NCBI GenBank assembly: GCA_036023115.1
Contig: JAYKKT010000037.1
Location: 2,658,501-2,722,500 of the forward strand
Length of the DNA: 64,000 bases
Source: Brasenia schreberi
Taxonomy: Eukaryota; Streptophyta; Magnoliopsida; Nymphaeales; Cabombaceae
Direction: 5' to 3'
In this document: in pieces, positions 19,560 through 32,244 of the stretch
How the letters are laid out: each line of letters begins with the position of its first letter
How positions within the stretch are numbered: position 1 is the first letter of the stretch
Position numbers and translations under genes: made by a program
The notes under the pieces: model-generated
Seen by the model: only the letters and a program-made list of their open reading frames with translations
Told to the model about the DNA's origin: nothing
Database searches by the model: none

Positions 19560-20657
19560 TTATTCTTCAAAATCTAAATGGGACTTACAGGAACTCATGT
19601 GATCTAAGATGCCAGCACTAATCGCATCGGGAACACTGATGATATGTGCTATCTCCTCCATAACATCTTTCATTGATGGCCTATCTTGTTTTCTCTCTTC
19701 CAAGCAAGCCATTGCCAGACATCCTACCTAATGCCTTCGTTGTCTCCAAGATCTCTTCTGATGTCCCCACCTTCAGCACGTCATCGACTTCCTCTGTCAG
19801 CCTTCCTGTTGTCACCCTATTCTGCATGTACATCATCACCAGGTTGGCTTCTTCTAACCCTCTGCTGAAGTCGATAACCTTCTTGGATGCAAGGAGCTCA
19901 AATAATACCACTCCGAAGATGTAGACGTCACTCTTATCAGTTAGTTGGACGTTTCTATAGTACTCAGGGTCCAAGTACCCCAGTGTGCCTTGTGCACATG
20001 TCGATATATGCGAGAAATCTGTATCTACCAGTCGAGAAAGCCCAAAATCTGAGACTTTTTCGTTGAGGTTCTCATCAAGAAGAATGTTACTTGATTTGAT
20101 GTCTGTGATAAATGGGAGGGAAGGCTGAGGAATGAAGGTAGGCAAGTCCTTCTGCAGTCTGGTAGGCGATGGTTAATCTTTGCCTCCACCTAAGAAAGTC
20201 ATATCTGTCACCGTGAAGATGATCGTAAAGATTACCGTTGGATAGAAACTCCTAAACCATCAATGGCTGTTCTAGCTCGACACAGCAGCCAAGAAGCCTA
20301 AGAAGATTCCTGTGGTTGACTTGTGACAGAATCCTCACTTCGTTCAGGACTTGTTCTATGCTCTTGGTGTCACTAACTTTTGCAGTCTTGACAGCAACCA
20401 CTCTGTCGTCATCGAGGGTTCCCTTGAAGACTTCACCGAAGCCACCAAAACCCAAGAAATTATCCTTACACAATGAGTTGGTGACCTTCTTCATCTGCTT
20501 TCCAGTGAAGAGCTTGGCAGACCTTCCACCATTGCTTGACAGCATCTCTTGCCTCTCCTTGGTCCGACCTTTTGCCTCCTTAGCCATGACATTCTTCTTG
20601 TACACCAAGATGCTGATCACCATTGCAATAAGCAGAGCAAAAACGGCGATTGTCAAT
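19560..20657 (-). pseudogene. Kinase exon of the WAKL pseudogene
   Basis: It opens after the acceptor ATTTTCAAG with a transmembrane segment (LTIAVFALLIAMVISILVY), then the juxtamembrane AKEAKGRTKERQEMLSSNGG. Kinase landmarks are LGFGGFGEVFKG (loop changed from GSGGFG to GFGGFG), VAVKTAKV (catalytic Lys), QVLNEVRILSQVNH (helix C Glu), premature stop at 20252, KSSNILLDE, DFGLSRL and GYLDPEYYRNVQLTDKSDVY. The C-terminus in its shifted frame ends SCKSHLDFEE with stop TAA at 19560-19562. The phase at the acceptor no longer matches exon 2, another sign of decay. Confidence 0.9.
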
Positions 20658-20699
20658 CTTGAAAATGATAGAACATCATGTTTCAGTAAGTAGATATCT

Positions 20700-21248
20700 T
20701 AAACATAGCGATGTATGTGTTGATGTTAACATCAGATAACAGAATCAGGACGCCCATAATATTCTTTTGAAAGTCTCTATTTGGAGAACTTTTAATTAGA
20801 GAGCAAACTAGGTGTCGTTTTAACTGTTTAAAATCTAGGGCTGGTAAATTTACTGAACGGATGAGCAAGGGTTGCTAGAAATCTGTTCAATAATATGAAA
20901 AGCAGTATTCATGTTTGGCTATTTGCTAATTTTAGTTGAACTGAGTACAAGCTGGACGAGTCGCAAGTTAGAGAGCTGAACAAAGCTTGCTCATTACATG
21001 TAAACCAATATCTGATATATAAATTTCATCAAGAAGATGAAATTCTTCCAAATTTAACCAAAAGTAACTTCTATACATACTTAATTGTAAAATTAGCACT
21101 ATTGACCGTCTGACTACACGAATGTTCAGAGAAAACACATGTTGAGACAAAGGATGGGAAAAACAAGGTAATTGTTAAAAAATGAAGCAGAAGTAAATTT
21201 TGTTATCATAAGATGGTAGAATCTGCTTTTGCATTTCCACTGACTCAC
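20700..21248. other. Intron 2 of the WAKL pseudogene
   Basis: AT-rich sequence between exon 3 (ends 20657) and exon 2 (starts 21249). No repeats or ORFs of note were seen. The intact paralogue has a 938-bp intron at the same place. Confidence 0.6.
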
Positions 21249-21582
21249 CTACAATAAGGGGAACAAGATTAGGACTACAACCTCCCATGTTGAGACATTC
21301 TGTTTTTCCTGCAAGAGCAAAAGCACATATTGAACACATTTGTATCATCTCCTAGTATTTAAGAGTTACGCTCCAACACACACACATGCGTTAACATGCA
21401 CACCGACACGAACACAATGAATGAAGTTTTTATTTTTTCCATTACTTTCCCTATAAGTGACATGTCCTCTTTCAATGCAGGTAAAGTTAGTGACTAACCT
21501 ACTTGGAAGGTTGGGATTTGTCAACTATGTAAGATGAAGCTTCAACGCAGGCAAAGTTGATGTCCTTTGAAATATCTCCAAA

Positions 21583-22937
21583 TCTTTTTTCCGAGTAATT
21601 CATGGTATAAAAATTCGACAAAGTTTTACACTGGCTGTCGGAAGCATAACATAACCCTCCTCCCTTATCCGATAAAGTTTTCATTAACGGGGTATCAAGT
21701 TAATGAGCCATACTATAAAATTATGAGAAAAAATTATCAAACGTAGGTTAAGACAAGTATCAAATATAACAGAGAACCAATTTGGATTAATATTAGATAG
21801 ATCTACTATTGAAGCAATTCACCTTTTGAGACGTCTTATGGAACATCTTAGAGTAAAAAAGAAAGACCTTCACATGATATTTATTGACCTAGAAAAAGCT
21901 TACGATAGGGTACCAAGGGTTGTTCTTTGGAGAACCTTGGAAAAGAGAGATATCTCATTGAGATACATAAATCTTATGCGATACATGTACGATGGTACAA
22001 AAACATGTGTGAGGATGCATGAAGGAATGACAGACTCCTTTGAAGTTAATATTGGGTTACATCAGGGATCAACTTTAATTTCATATTTATTTATATTGGT
22101 CATTGATGAGTTAACACGACATATTTAAGATGAAGCACATTGGTGTATGTTATTTGCAAATGACATTGGGTTAGTGGAGGAGTCGAAGAAAAAAGTTAAC
22201 AGAAAATTGGAACTATGGAGAGAAACATTAGAAAGTAAAGGCTTCCGACTTAGTATAACAAAGATAGAATATATAGAATATAAGTTTGATCATTTGGTTA
22301 TTTCAGATGATATAGAAATTAAAATTGGCACACATTGCATTCCCAAAAGGAAAGTTTTAAATACCTAGGGTCAATTTTTCAAAGTGATGAAAAAATTGAT
22401 AGAAATGTTACGCATAGAATTAATGTAAGTTGGTTAAAATGATTCTTTGTGATAAGAAGATATCATTAAAGTTAAAAGGTAATATTATAGAGCAGCAATT
22501 AGACCTGCCATGCTTTATGGTTCTGAGTATTGGATAGTTAATCATCAATATCTACAAAAAGATGTTGAGATGGATGAGTGGTAATACAAGAAAAGATCAT
22601 ATATATAATTAGGTTATTATAAACAAATTAGGAGTGACACCAATATAGGATAAAATGAGATAATATCGTTTAAGATGGTTTGGATATATAGAAAGAAGAT
22701 CAAAAGAATTTCCTGTAAGAAGGTATGAAAAACTAGATTTTGAAAGTATTAAAAGAGTTAGAGAACAACCACAAAAGTATTGGAAAGAAATAATAAAGAA
22801 TGATCTAGCTTATGTTGAGTTAACTACTTACATGGCACATGATAGGGTTATGTGGAAACAAAGAATCCATGTAGCCGACCCCGTCTAGTATGGGAAAAAG
22901 CTTAGTTGTTGTTGTTGTTGTCTTTTTTCCAAGTAAT
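21583..22937 (+). mobile_element. RTE LINE copy with inverted 5' segment, 17-bp TSDs
   Basis: TSDs are TCTTTTTTCCGAGTAAT (21583-21599) and TCTTTTTTCCAAGTAAT (22921-22937), with one mismatch. Between them, 21600-21670 is the RTE 5' leader in the minus orientation (CATGGTATAAAAATTCGACA..., ACCCTCCTCCCTTATCC). Next come about 20 bp of unassigned sequence and, from about 21690 to 22920, the 3' part of the RTE in the plus orientation, ending GGCTTAGTTG-like with a (GTT)n tail. Because one TSD pair encloses both pieces, the inversion belongs to the insertion event, as in twin priming. The plus part encodes RT fragments (21826-22128 [18 protein letters not shown], 22147-22368) with later frameshifts. 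The FADD box reads FAND. It sits in intron 1 of the WAKL pseudogene. Confidence 0.88.
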
Positions 22938-24761
22938 CAATTTTTTTTAGTAATCAAGCATTGTATAAATTGGAGTTCAAACAAGAGAATTATAAGAAAA
23001 AAGTCATATTAAGAGGCATGATATCAAGCTACTCACTAGATCTCAATAAAATTATAAAAATCACCAAAAATCTAATTCTTATCAGAATTACTCAATATTT
23101 GCCTTTGGATAGTTCTACTTGCCTATTTTCCAATGCATCAATAATCATAACAATTAAGTTGTATGAAAAAGATATACCCAAAATATGGAGACATTTTGAA
23201 GTTGTCGTAGTCCAACCTAATTTTCGTCCCAAGTTAGTTCAAAATTGGGAGGTTCCCAATTTTTAACCCGATTTCAATTCAAAACTCACAAAAACTACAC
23301 TAATCTGCCAACACCTCATGTTACCCTTTTCTCTAGGCTACTTAGCTTAAGGAGGCCTATGAACATTCAATGTACCCATCTTGAATAAAGTTCATGAGTC
23401 ATCTAGAGAAATAGAGCAGCAAGAATAATCTCAAGAAAAGGGTGAGGTTGCTTACTCAAAGGGAATCAACCAATATGAGGAGCAACCATCACCTTATCAT
23501 CTATTTCATTTCTTTGACTTTTCTTTCTTAGTTATAATCCTTAGTTATGGTCTCCCTCTTTTTTTTCTATTCAATAACTTTGCTTTCCTTATGAATTTAG
23601 TTTTCCAACTTTGTATAATCAAAACCACTGTTATCCATTTTCCAAAAATTTGTCTCAAAATTCCAAAATTCATAAAAAATCTATTGTTGTTAAAATTTTC
23701 TTGATCTTGAAACATTTGAAAACTCATCTTGTCATTTGAATTTCAATTTTGATAGTTGAGATACAAAAAAATCAATCCGACCCTATTGGAAGCATATGAG
23801 GTCTCCATTCATCAAGCATATTTTTTCAAAGAAAAGCCACAATGCGACCGATTTCTTTAGAAAGGACTCTATATCTTGCTTTCAAAAATCGAATTCAAAC
23901 TAGGGAGTTATAAAAAAACAAGTATATTCTAACACTATGCCTACTATTGGGCTACCAACTAGCCTTAGATTAAGAAAATAAAATGTCAAATCCTTATCAA
24001 AATCAATTGATTTTTTATTCATTGGAAAGTTTATGTTGCATTTTCCAACATATCAAGAATCAAGTTAAAAGGAGTTGTTTCGAGCATGAAAATATATCTA
24101 AAATATCACGACCCTATCAATGCCCTGCCGATTTCCATCCCGAGACAACCTAGAATAGGGAAGGTTCCCGGTTTTAAACCCGATTTCAATTCCAAACTGG
24201 GAAAGGATTCTAGAAAGCCATCGAGACCTCCATATTATGATCATTATTTCTAGGCTACTTAATTTCAGTAGACCTAGGGACCAACAACTGACTCAATCCT
24301 AAACAAACTCAACCTTCCCCTCCCTGTCGAGGATGGAGGTTAACGCACACCCAAAGTAACTCGTGGTAGAGGATAGTCATTCAAGGTATTCATTAAGAGT
24401 CAAAAAAAAGTTGGCATGGGCACAACTTGTGTTAAATGCGTGTTCTCCATACGGGAGAGATTTTGCTTCTTTATCAAACATTTGACATGAAATCCTTTAC
24501 CCGATCAATTCTCAAGAGGAAAACACTGGTCTTATATGAAGAATAACCAATGCAATACAATCTATTGACAGAATAGATTCTTGGGTAATCTAAACACACA
24601 TTATATATATATATATATCTATGTGTGTGTTAATAATTTCCATAAAAAAAAGGTAATAGTGATGCGGCTATTCTACCGTTTCTGAGTATGCAATTCACTG
24701 TCACTGGTTTTCTCTACGTTCTGCTAACTTCTACGAATCATAGTGAGAACTTAAAACTTAC
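22938..24761. other. Rest of intron 1 of the WAKL pseudogene, with a diverged repeat pair
   Basis: It contains two related blocks (22985-23345 and 23893-24265), a TA/TG tract at about 24603-24632, and a GGGAGAG/TCTCC-like patch at about 24443-24470. No coding sequence was seen until exon 1b. Confidence 0.55.
22985..24265 (+). repeat. Diverged direct repeat pair (about 360 bp each)
   Basis: Copy 1 (22985-23345) and copy 2 (23893-24265) share, in order: ATCAATTAAGTT-like motifs, (C/A)CCAAAATAT or CTAAAATAT, CCCGATTTCAATTC, GG(T/A)TCCC...TTTTAAACCCG and TCTAGGCTACTTA. They are clearly related but diverged. They resemble LTR sequence of a Gypsy-type element, but I see no clear ends. Confidence 0.5.
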
Positions 24762-24813
24762 TGTCTATGTCAGAGGGTTCCAACGAAAACCATCATCACA
24801 GTAGCATCTCCTT

Positions 24814-25433
24814 TGTTGGCGACTTTACCCAAAATATGTGAATCAAAATACTTTCTCTTTGAGACGTGCAAAGTACTATCCTTTAGGCTATTTTGTCACT
24901 CCCATATTTCACCTTTCTGAATACAAAGGATACTCATAAATGCCTTGAGGACACAATGAAGAATTCTTGGCTTGCCTTGCATAAGTTGAACCAAGTCTTT
25001 GACAAAACCGGTACTTCAAGATAATGCCGCAAAATTGTTTAGGGCCCAAGAAACCTCGCTCATTTAAAGAGACCCTCTTGACTCAAATAACATAGGTAAA
25101 AGAAGTCATGAAGCTGTAAGGGATGCTTACAAATATGGGTTCTCTCTTCTTTGGTCATGGACCAAGTGCCCTTTTATAGGCATCAAAGTGGCTTTTCAAA
25201 TGCCTACTATTATGGCTCTAACTGCAGCCAACATTGCCCATTCAACCCATGTAGTGCTGTAACTTTTCTCCATTTAATACAAGAGATAGGTAGTGGGTAT
25301 TATTTTTCAAATTTAAAGGTAAGTACGTAACCTTTGAGCTGCCCAACTCTCTAATTGTAACTGCAACGTAGTTTCATGCAATTTTAATTGCATTTACACC
25401 TGCTTTCACCACTATCATTTGTAAATTTCTGCA
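24814..25433 (-). repeat. 3' LTR of the second Copia element
   Basis: Plus-strand ends are TGTTGGCGACTTT and AAATTTCTGCA. It is colinear with 29107-29645 and about 80 bp longer because the other LTR has deletions. A TATTTAAA-like Pol II box is not obvious, but CTATTTAAAACAAG is present in the partner LTR. Confidence 0.88.
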
Positions 25434-28400
25434 ATATTCTCCCACCAATTTACAAATACACTTTTCAAAAGCACTATCTTAAAAACCTTATAGTTTTAGT
25501 ATAGGTGTCTAGCGATTGAACCTATATCTAGTAAGAGGTGGGTTCCCACCTATCCGAATTAAAATGGTAGATAAACTTTGAACCATCCAATCCATTCGAA
25601 AAGTGTGCACAATTTATATTGGGGTCAATGGTTTCGAAATTATCAGAATATCATAAAATAAGTTTTAAGCCATTCAACTTCCTTACTTGTTGCTACAAGC
25701 ACTATAAATTCAGCAACCATGGTGAAATCCCCTATATAAGTTTGTTTCTTTGAGACCCAATAGACTACACCCCCACCAATTGTAAAGATCCATCAACTTT
25801 TAGAAGCATTGTCTTCTACAATGGTAACCCAACTGGCATCCGCATAACCTAAGACCGAATGACTTCCATTATAAAAAAGATATAATGGAGAGTTCCTTTT
25901 AGATATTTCAAAACTCTTCACATTGCAAACCAGTGGTCCCTACTTGGTATACTACTATATTGACTTAGACAACCAACCACATGAAATATTCGGCCTAGTG
26001 CTAGTCATCGCATACATCAAACAACCAATTAGCCTATCATATTCTAATTGTGAAACTGGACAACCATTATTTGGTATCAATTTTGAATTTGGATCAAATG
26101 GAGTTGAAATAGGCATATAATTAAAACATTAAACCTTTTTAATACCTTTTCGATATAATGAGATTGAGATAGTCCTAGCCCTACTTTGCGCCATATCTTG
26201 TTATCTTGATCCGCCAGGATCAAGCATTGTACCTCCATATCTTCGTCTATGTCGAAAGGAAATTACTAGACACCACGCGAATCTCTTAAGTGTTTCTTAC
26301 TGCATCCCAATCATTACGAAAACTTAGCATGTCGTCCGCATCCTGAACAAATCATAACTCCTTGCACTACTATGAAATTCTACTATACATATACTTTGTC
26401 GATTCATTTTATTTTATGTATCCATTAGCAAGAACAACTTGATCAAAATTTTAATGCCATTGCTTAGGGTTTTGCTTTAGTCCATACAATGTGCATATGT
26501 ATCAAAATAGTCAACTTATTCTTTTGTGTAGACCCCTTAGCAACTAGTCTTGCTTTCGAATTTATAAATGGTTCCATCTACCTTCATTTTCTTTTTGAAA
26601 ATTCATTTACAACCAATAGGCTTGGAACCAGGTGGGAAGTCAACTAATTTCCAAGTTTTATTCCTCATTATTGAGTCCATTTCATCTTGTATAGCTTCTT
26701 TTCAAAAAGTAGCATCTTGAGACTTCAATGCCTCTTCAAATGTTATTGGATCACTTTCCATATTATAGTATAGTGGTGCATGACTTTCTATAGAGTCTCT
26801 TGTTCCTTTAACTAGGAACATAAATCCAAATCGTAGGTTTTAGGTTTTTATCTTTCTCTCTTTTACTTCTTCTAGGCTTAGAACTTTCTAATGTATCTTT
26901 ATTTGATACACTATTTCTTGGATCATGTTCATCTTTATTGAAATGAACATTGTCTTTGAGTCTTGAATCGAGTTAAACCTATCTTCTTAAAAATTGCATC
27001 CACTTGACTCTCAGATGTATTCACAAAATATGAGTCATTGGGTTCAATTACTAAGAATTTGTATGTTTTTGTTATTTAGCATATCCTAAGAAGATGCGTT
27101 CAATTTTCAGGAACCTTTACTATTACTCTACAACCCCAAACTTTAAAATAGTTGAGATTGAGCTTTCTTCTTTCCAAAATTCATATGGGGTAATTTGATT
27201 CCTTTTATTTGGAACTCTATCCAAGATATAACAAGTTGTCAATATAGCTTCACCCCAATAGCCTTTTGCAAGACCAGAATAGGACAACATGACATTTCTT
27301 CATTAACACCCTATTTTTTCCTTTCAACACCACTTTTTATTGTGGGGAATATGGTGCATAGTTATTTGATGTATTATTCTGTGAACTCAAAGAAGTTTGG
27401 ATCATAGTATTCTCCTTCCCCTATCGACCTTACATATTTAATGAAAGTCTCATGTTGAAATTCTACTTTAGCCTTTAAGATATTAAACTTATCTAACACT
27501 TCATCTTTTAAATAAATTAAATATATATAACAATACTTAGTGCAATCATCTATGAATGTTACAAAATATTTTTTACCACATATAGTAGGCCAACCATGCA
27601 AATCACATACATCGAATGTGTTAAGTCTAACACCTTAAAACTTCATTCTACTCTTAGAAATGGAAGCCTAGTTATCTTTGTTAGCATGCAAGTTATACAT
27701 GTTTTGAGTTTCTATTTGTCTTTTGAAATCAAATAGATTTTGTCATATCATCTAATTTTTTGAAATTAATATGTCCTAAATGATTATGCTATAAATCAAA
27801 AAACTCAACAATATAAACAAAAACATCGTTATTATTAATAACATTTAGTTTGAACATTTTCTCATAAAGATGTCCCTTTCCTAAAAACATGCCTCCTCTA
27901 GTGAGGATAAACTTGTCTCCTCAAATATAAACTTAAACCCATACTTATTAAGTAGGGGTATAAAATATAAATTCTTTCTAAGATTTAGTACATAGTATAC
28001 ATCATTAGAGTAAGCACTTTTCCAAAAGTAAAATCTAGTTCCATAGTCTCTTTGCCCTTAACTTGACAGTTGAAGCATTGCCCATGTGCGAAGAATAACC
28101 ACATCTTCTTCTTTGAGTGTCTTGAAGTGATCCTTGTTCTAGCACACATGGTGTGTTGCAAAGTCAATCCACCATGAATTAACATTTTCAATCATGTTGA
28201 TCTCGAGATATGATAGCAACAAGGTTAACTAGAACCCTTCTCTTTGTGTTCTTTTTCAAAAAATGACATTCATTCTTGAAATGTCTAGGCTTTCCACAAT
28301 AGTAACAAATACCTTTCCTTTTTCTTCTTTTTGTTGTCATTGTTGTTCTTATCATTTTGTTACCATTGCTACTTGCATGAGATTTTTAGAACTCTCGAGG

Positions 28401-29106
28401 CATTTTCTTTAAGGATTTGTTGAACTTTTCTTCCTCCATCACATGAACTTTCTCATGAGCATATTGTTCTTTAGTATCATCTTATCTACAATAATCTTAT
28501 GCTAAATGAAGGTGATTACCCAATTGCTTAAGAGATGTCATCCTTTCTATGTTTAAGACTTCTCTTAAAGTCTTTCCATGAAGGAGGAAGTTTTGTTTAT
28601 AATGACAATAATGGCTTCATCGATATGCATGTTATGTTGCTTAAAATTATTCAAAACTCTCATTCTATTTCATGTATTTGTTCCATGACAAATCTATCAT
28701 CAATCATTTTATAAAATGACTAACTAGGAGTTTCTTGCTTGTTGCATCTTTGTCATGCATCTTGTTTCCAACTTCTCCCAAAATTCTTTTGCACTCCATG
28801 TTCTAGTATGCATCGAACAAAGCATCGACATCCCATTTAGAAATGTGGCAGTGCATATCTAATCATCATTGTCCCATTTATGACATTGACGAGTCTTATC
28901 TAAGGTTTCATCCTCATTCTCTTCTGGCCTTGGAGTGGACAACACATATACCACCTTGAGAGTGGTAAGTAGGAAATGCATCTTTTTCTACCATGGAAGA
29001 AAGTTTCCTCTATCTAAACGATTTAGCTTGATGAAGTCATCAATCATATTACATAAAGACGCCATTAAGAGGAACAAGTTCATTAACGTGTAAATAGCCT
29101 AAACAA
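25434..29106 (-). pseudogene. Copia gag-pol relic of the second element
   Basis: Reading minus from 29106: gag (about 28950-28300), zinc knuckle CYYCGKPRHFKNEC, a protease/pre-integrase zone (about 28200-27700) recognisable only in fragments, integrase core pieces at 27601-27374 (WPTICGKKYFVTFIDDCTKY, FIKYVRSIGEGEYYDPNF, in which the usual RSDRGGEY Asp is not seen), and RT/RNase H in multiple frames from about 26700 to 25500. Stops are frequent throughout, so no protein is possible. Confidence 0.85.
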
Positions 29107-29645
29107 TATTGGCGACTTTGCTGAAAATAAGTGAACCAAAATACTTTCTTTTCGATGTGTGCATAGTACTATCCTTTATGCTATTTTGTCGCCCCTAGAT
29201 TTCACCTTTCCGAATACAAAGGACACTGACAAATACCTTGAGGATACAACAAAGAACTCACGGCTTGTCTTGCACAAGATTAACCGAGTCTTTGACAACA
29301 CCGTTACTTCAAGATAATACTGCAACCTCACTTGTTTAAAGATACTCTCTTGACTCGAAGGTGTGAAAGCCTAAAAATGGCCATGAACAAGTGTCATAGA
29401 CATGGAAGTAACTTTTCAAATAACCACAATTATCGCTCTAACTGCTGGCTTTATAAGCTCATCGTTCAGCCTATGTAGTGCTATAACCTTTTTCTATTTA
29501 AAACAAGAGATGGGTAGTGGGTATTATTTTCCACATTTATGTATAAGTAACCTTTGATCTGTCAAACTCTCTAATTGTAACTGCAATATAGTTTCAAACA
29601 ATTTTAATTACCACTTTCACCACTATCATTTGTAAATTTGTGACA
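29107..29645 (-). repeat. 5' LTR of the second Copia element
   Basis: Plus-strand ends are TATTGGCGACTTTG (the expected TG mutated to TA) and AAATTTGTGACA. Compared with the 3' LTR it lacks two blocks (about 25030-25055 and about 25090-25130 of the partner). Confidence 0.88.
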
Positions 29646-31422
29646 TCCTTTTCACCGGCTCCAGCACTTTGAATTGGGTACTGCAGATGCACATTCGGTC
29701 TCGTTCCTGCATTCCAACTCAACGGCAACCTCCACTGCAGCACCACTCCCTGAGGTGGTCAACACTCGACAGGCAAGGACCAGTCAAGGCCAACAAAGCT
29801 GCGATAGGCTGTGCAGCCTGTCACGTTTGATAGCCGGATGCCCGATGCTGTCGCAGACCCTCCGGCTGTGAACGTGCAGCAGATGCTCATGTTCCGGCAG
29901 GCCACACCCTTGGGCACGTGCCGGACATAGCTCCAGCATAAGCTAGTGTTGGAGCAGTCTAGAGGTGTCTGTAGGAGACGAGGGACACAGTTGATATACA
30001 ACACAGTGTTATAACCAGTTAAGTTGAAAGGAAAGCTGCGGTTGAGCTGAACGCCGAGGTGATCTAGATCGTCCGTTGCGCATGTGTTCCCGACGAATGG
30101 TGCTGGCCTAATTACAAACTTCCGGGATGTGGCATCGATCGACATGATAGGATATGATGACCCATTTACACTGTTGAACTAGAGTTGCCCAGCCGTGGAA
30201 TTGCAGAAAATTGGGTTGTTGGGGTCACCACAATCCCGGGACGTGCTCAGGGGGTATGGGACGATGAAGGCACCGCAGCTTCCACATTGTTTGCCATAAG
30301 AATTTCTGGCAAGGAGCAAGAAGAAGACGATGACTATTACAAAGGAGAGTTTTGGTTTGGTGAGGGAGAGAGTAATTCTGTTCATTTCGAAGTAAGGAGG
30401 GAGAATGAGAGGATGATAGAGAAGAAGACGTCGGAAGGTTGGTGGGAATATGAACCGCGAAATTGGAGGCTGTTTCAATGGCGGCCTTGACTTTGTACCT
30501 AATGATATTTTCCAACTATTTTGTTGCAAAAAAAAGTTTTTTATTAATTTCAATTTTCGGTGATAGGTTGGGCTCGACACTTTTCAACCATAAGGGGCCA
30601 CAACTCTCTTGGAGGAGGCCGTCTATAGTTCCATTCCTGGGCGAGCATCTCTAAGTCCAACTTAGCAAACCCCCTTATGGTGCGGGGGAGTTTGAAATGC
30701 TGACCAATTATGGTGAGATTTCCTTGCATAATAAGTTGAAAAACATCAAATTATCTGAAAAGTATATTCTTTCGTATGTGCAATATAAATATATGTACTT
30801 ACATATGTATTTTGTATGTATTATGTATGTATGCAGTGTGGAAGAATGAAAAATGATTCTCAAAAGGCTTTCTTGTAAGAACAAGAATGACTATCATAAA
30901 GCACCAGCCTAAATATGAATTTTAAGATATTATTTGATCTGTTCTTGCATCAGCATGTTGTATTGCTTACGTTCCACGAGTAAACAACTATTTCTTGCAA
31001 GAAAACAACTATTTCCTCGCTTTTGGTTCATATGGCTAATAATTGCTTAATCACAACATAAATCTCAAAGTCTGCTGGGGTATATTAGGCCCATCCCTCG
31101 TCATAATTATATTCATGTGCAAAGTATGCGCACACTTGCTATGGGTCTCAACGTTCATGTTATTAGATGGACTTTTGCAGGTGATTGTTGGGTCCAAATT
31201 GTTTTTCAGATTGGATTTGGTGGGAATTCAGTTCAAACTTGATCTGCATACATTATTTTGCAGTTGATTAATGTGTTGTAATCGTTCTTCACCAACGAAG
31301 CTAGTATTCACCACATATTTTGCACCCAAACCCAGGGTTGCATCGGTGTCTTGCGCGATGAGAAGAATTCGCTATAAAAGGTAAACACTTTATGGTGCGG
31401 AATAGTGAGTACCGTTGAGCAG

Positions 31423-31508
31423 TCAACCTTCGCTACATACTGAAGATATCCAGGGTGGAAATGGATCAGCCTTCGCTACATATTGAAGATATCCATGGTG
31501 GGAATGAA
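31423..31508 (+). repeat. 43-bp tandem duplication
   Basis: Units 31423-31465 and 31466-31508 share CCTTCGCTACATA(C/T)TGAAG and ATATCCA(G/T)GGTGG. They differ at only a few positions. Confidence 0.85.
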
Positions 31509-32244
31509 GGTATTAAAAGAAGAATGATACTACATCATCTTGTATTTTTCTAGTATTACATAATAATTTGATATAAAATAAATTAAGAGTAAATCTTGGT
31601 TCTGGTTCTGGTATTAACAAAAACCCTAGGACCAATCATTCATAGATCCTGATGCTTAGAGGTCAGATGCTGCAGTGGGTATTGAAGTCATGATCTTCAA
31701 CTTGTGAATCGACCCCGTAGCCAAGTGAGCAATTGCTTATGTGTGTATTTTCCAATGATTAATTAAAAACTTGTACACCCAAACTAACGAAAAGAATCAG
31801 GTAAGGCAGTGGGGACGCTTGATGAGGAAGTTGCAGTTATAGGGGTATCAAAATCATGCAGAGAAACTCTCGTACAAAGTCAAAGCAAACACGAATTATG
31901 CAGCTTAACCATTTCACATGTAATAAAAATATACGCATAAAGTCGGCGGTGGTTGATGAAAACATTTATGTATAATTAGACATGAGGGGACAAAGAAGCT
32001 GCATTCAGTCCCTCACTGCTCACCCATCTTTACTATTGTTTGGATGGAATGTCTTTCTTTTGGGCTTGTTGACCAGCAGTAAAGACAAAAGTTGATGTAC
32101 CAGTAAAAATTCCTCATTGCAAAATGGGCACTATATGTTTTATGCTAAACCAATATCGGATTTGGATTAGAATCTAATATGCATCAGGTTAAACTTATTA
32201 TGGTGAACTTTGGACGCATTGCCAATACTTTGAGTACAAATATC

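Larger units (their letters stand above)
24809..29650 (-). mobile_element. Copia LTR retrotransposon inserted in WAKL exon 1, TSD TCCTT
   Basis: The element spans 24814-29645 between TSDs TCCTT (24809-24813 and 29646-29650). It lies on the minus strand. The 5' LTR is 29645-29107 and the 3' LTR is 25433-24814, preceded (reading minus) by the polypurine sequence GGTGGGAGAATAT. Internal landmarks on the minus strand: gag zinc knuckle GICYYCGKPRHFKNECHF (about 28265-28320, CCHC intact), integrase FVTIVDDCTKYCYIYL-like frame (27601-27374), and RT start KPIGCK-stop-IFKKKMKVDG (about 26560-26620). RT and RNase H are heavily degraded. The LTRs differ by substitutions and by two deletions in the 5' LTR, so the insertion is old. 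Confidence 0.92.
19560..30385 (-). pseudogene. WAKL20-like receptor kinase pseudogene, exon 1 split by a Copia insertion
   Basis: The parts run right to left: exon 1a 30385-29651, Copia insertion, exon 1b 24808-24762 (RCYCDDGFRWNPLT, then donor GTAAGT), exon 2 21308-21249 (acceptor CTCTTGCAG, donor GTGAGT; TECLNMGGCSPNL) and exon 3 20657-19560 (transmembrane plus kinase). This matches the three-exon plan of the intact paralogue at 51071. Exon 1a shows a signal peptide (MNRITLSLTKPKLSFVIVIV...), CGSCGAFIVPYPLSTS and CGDPNNPIFCNST. Its TGG codon in the LWFNSVNGS position is TAG (30179-30181). A TGA follows at 29759-29761, with frameshifts near 29722 and 29660. In the kinase, LMVYEF has become LMV-stop (20252-20254), about two bases are lost at the HRD motif, and another indel sits in the H helix (GCLAMACLEERKQDRPSMK reads in a different frame). 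DFGLSR and GYLDPEYYR survive. It is clearly non-functional. Confidence 0.92.

Noticed and set aside
20316..20693. 125-codon plus-strand frame
   Set aside because: It is the antisense shadow of the WAKL pseudogene kinase exon.
30185..30490. 101-codon plus-strand frame
   Set aside because: Antisense to the signal-peptide end of WAKL exon 1a; no recognisable domain.
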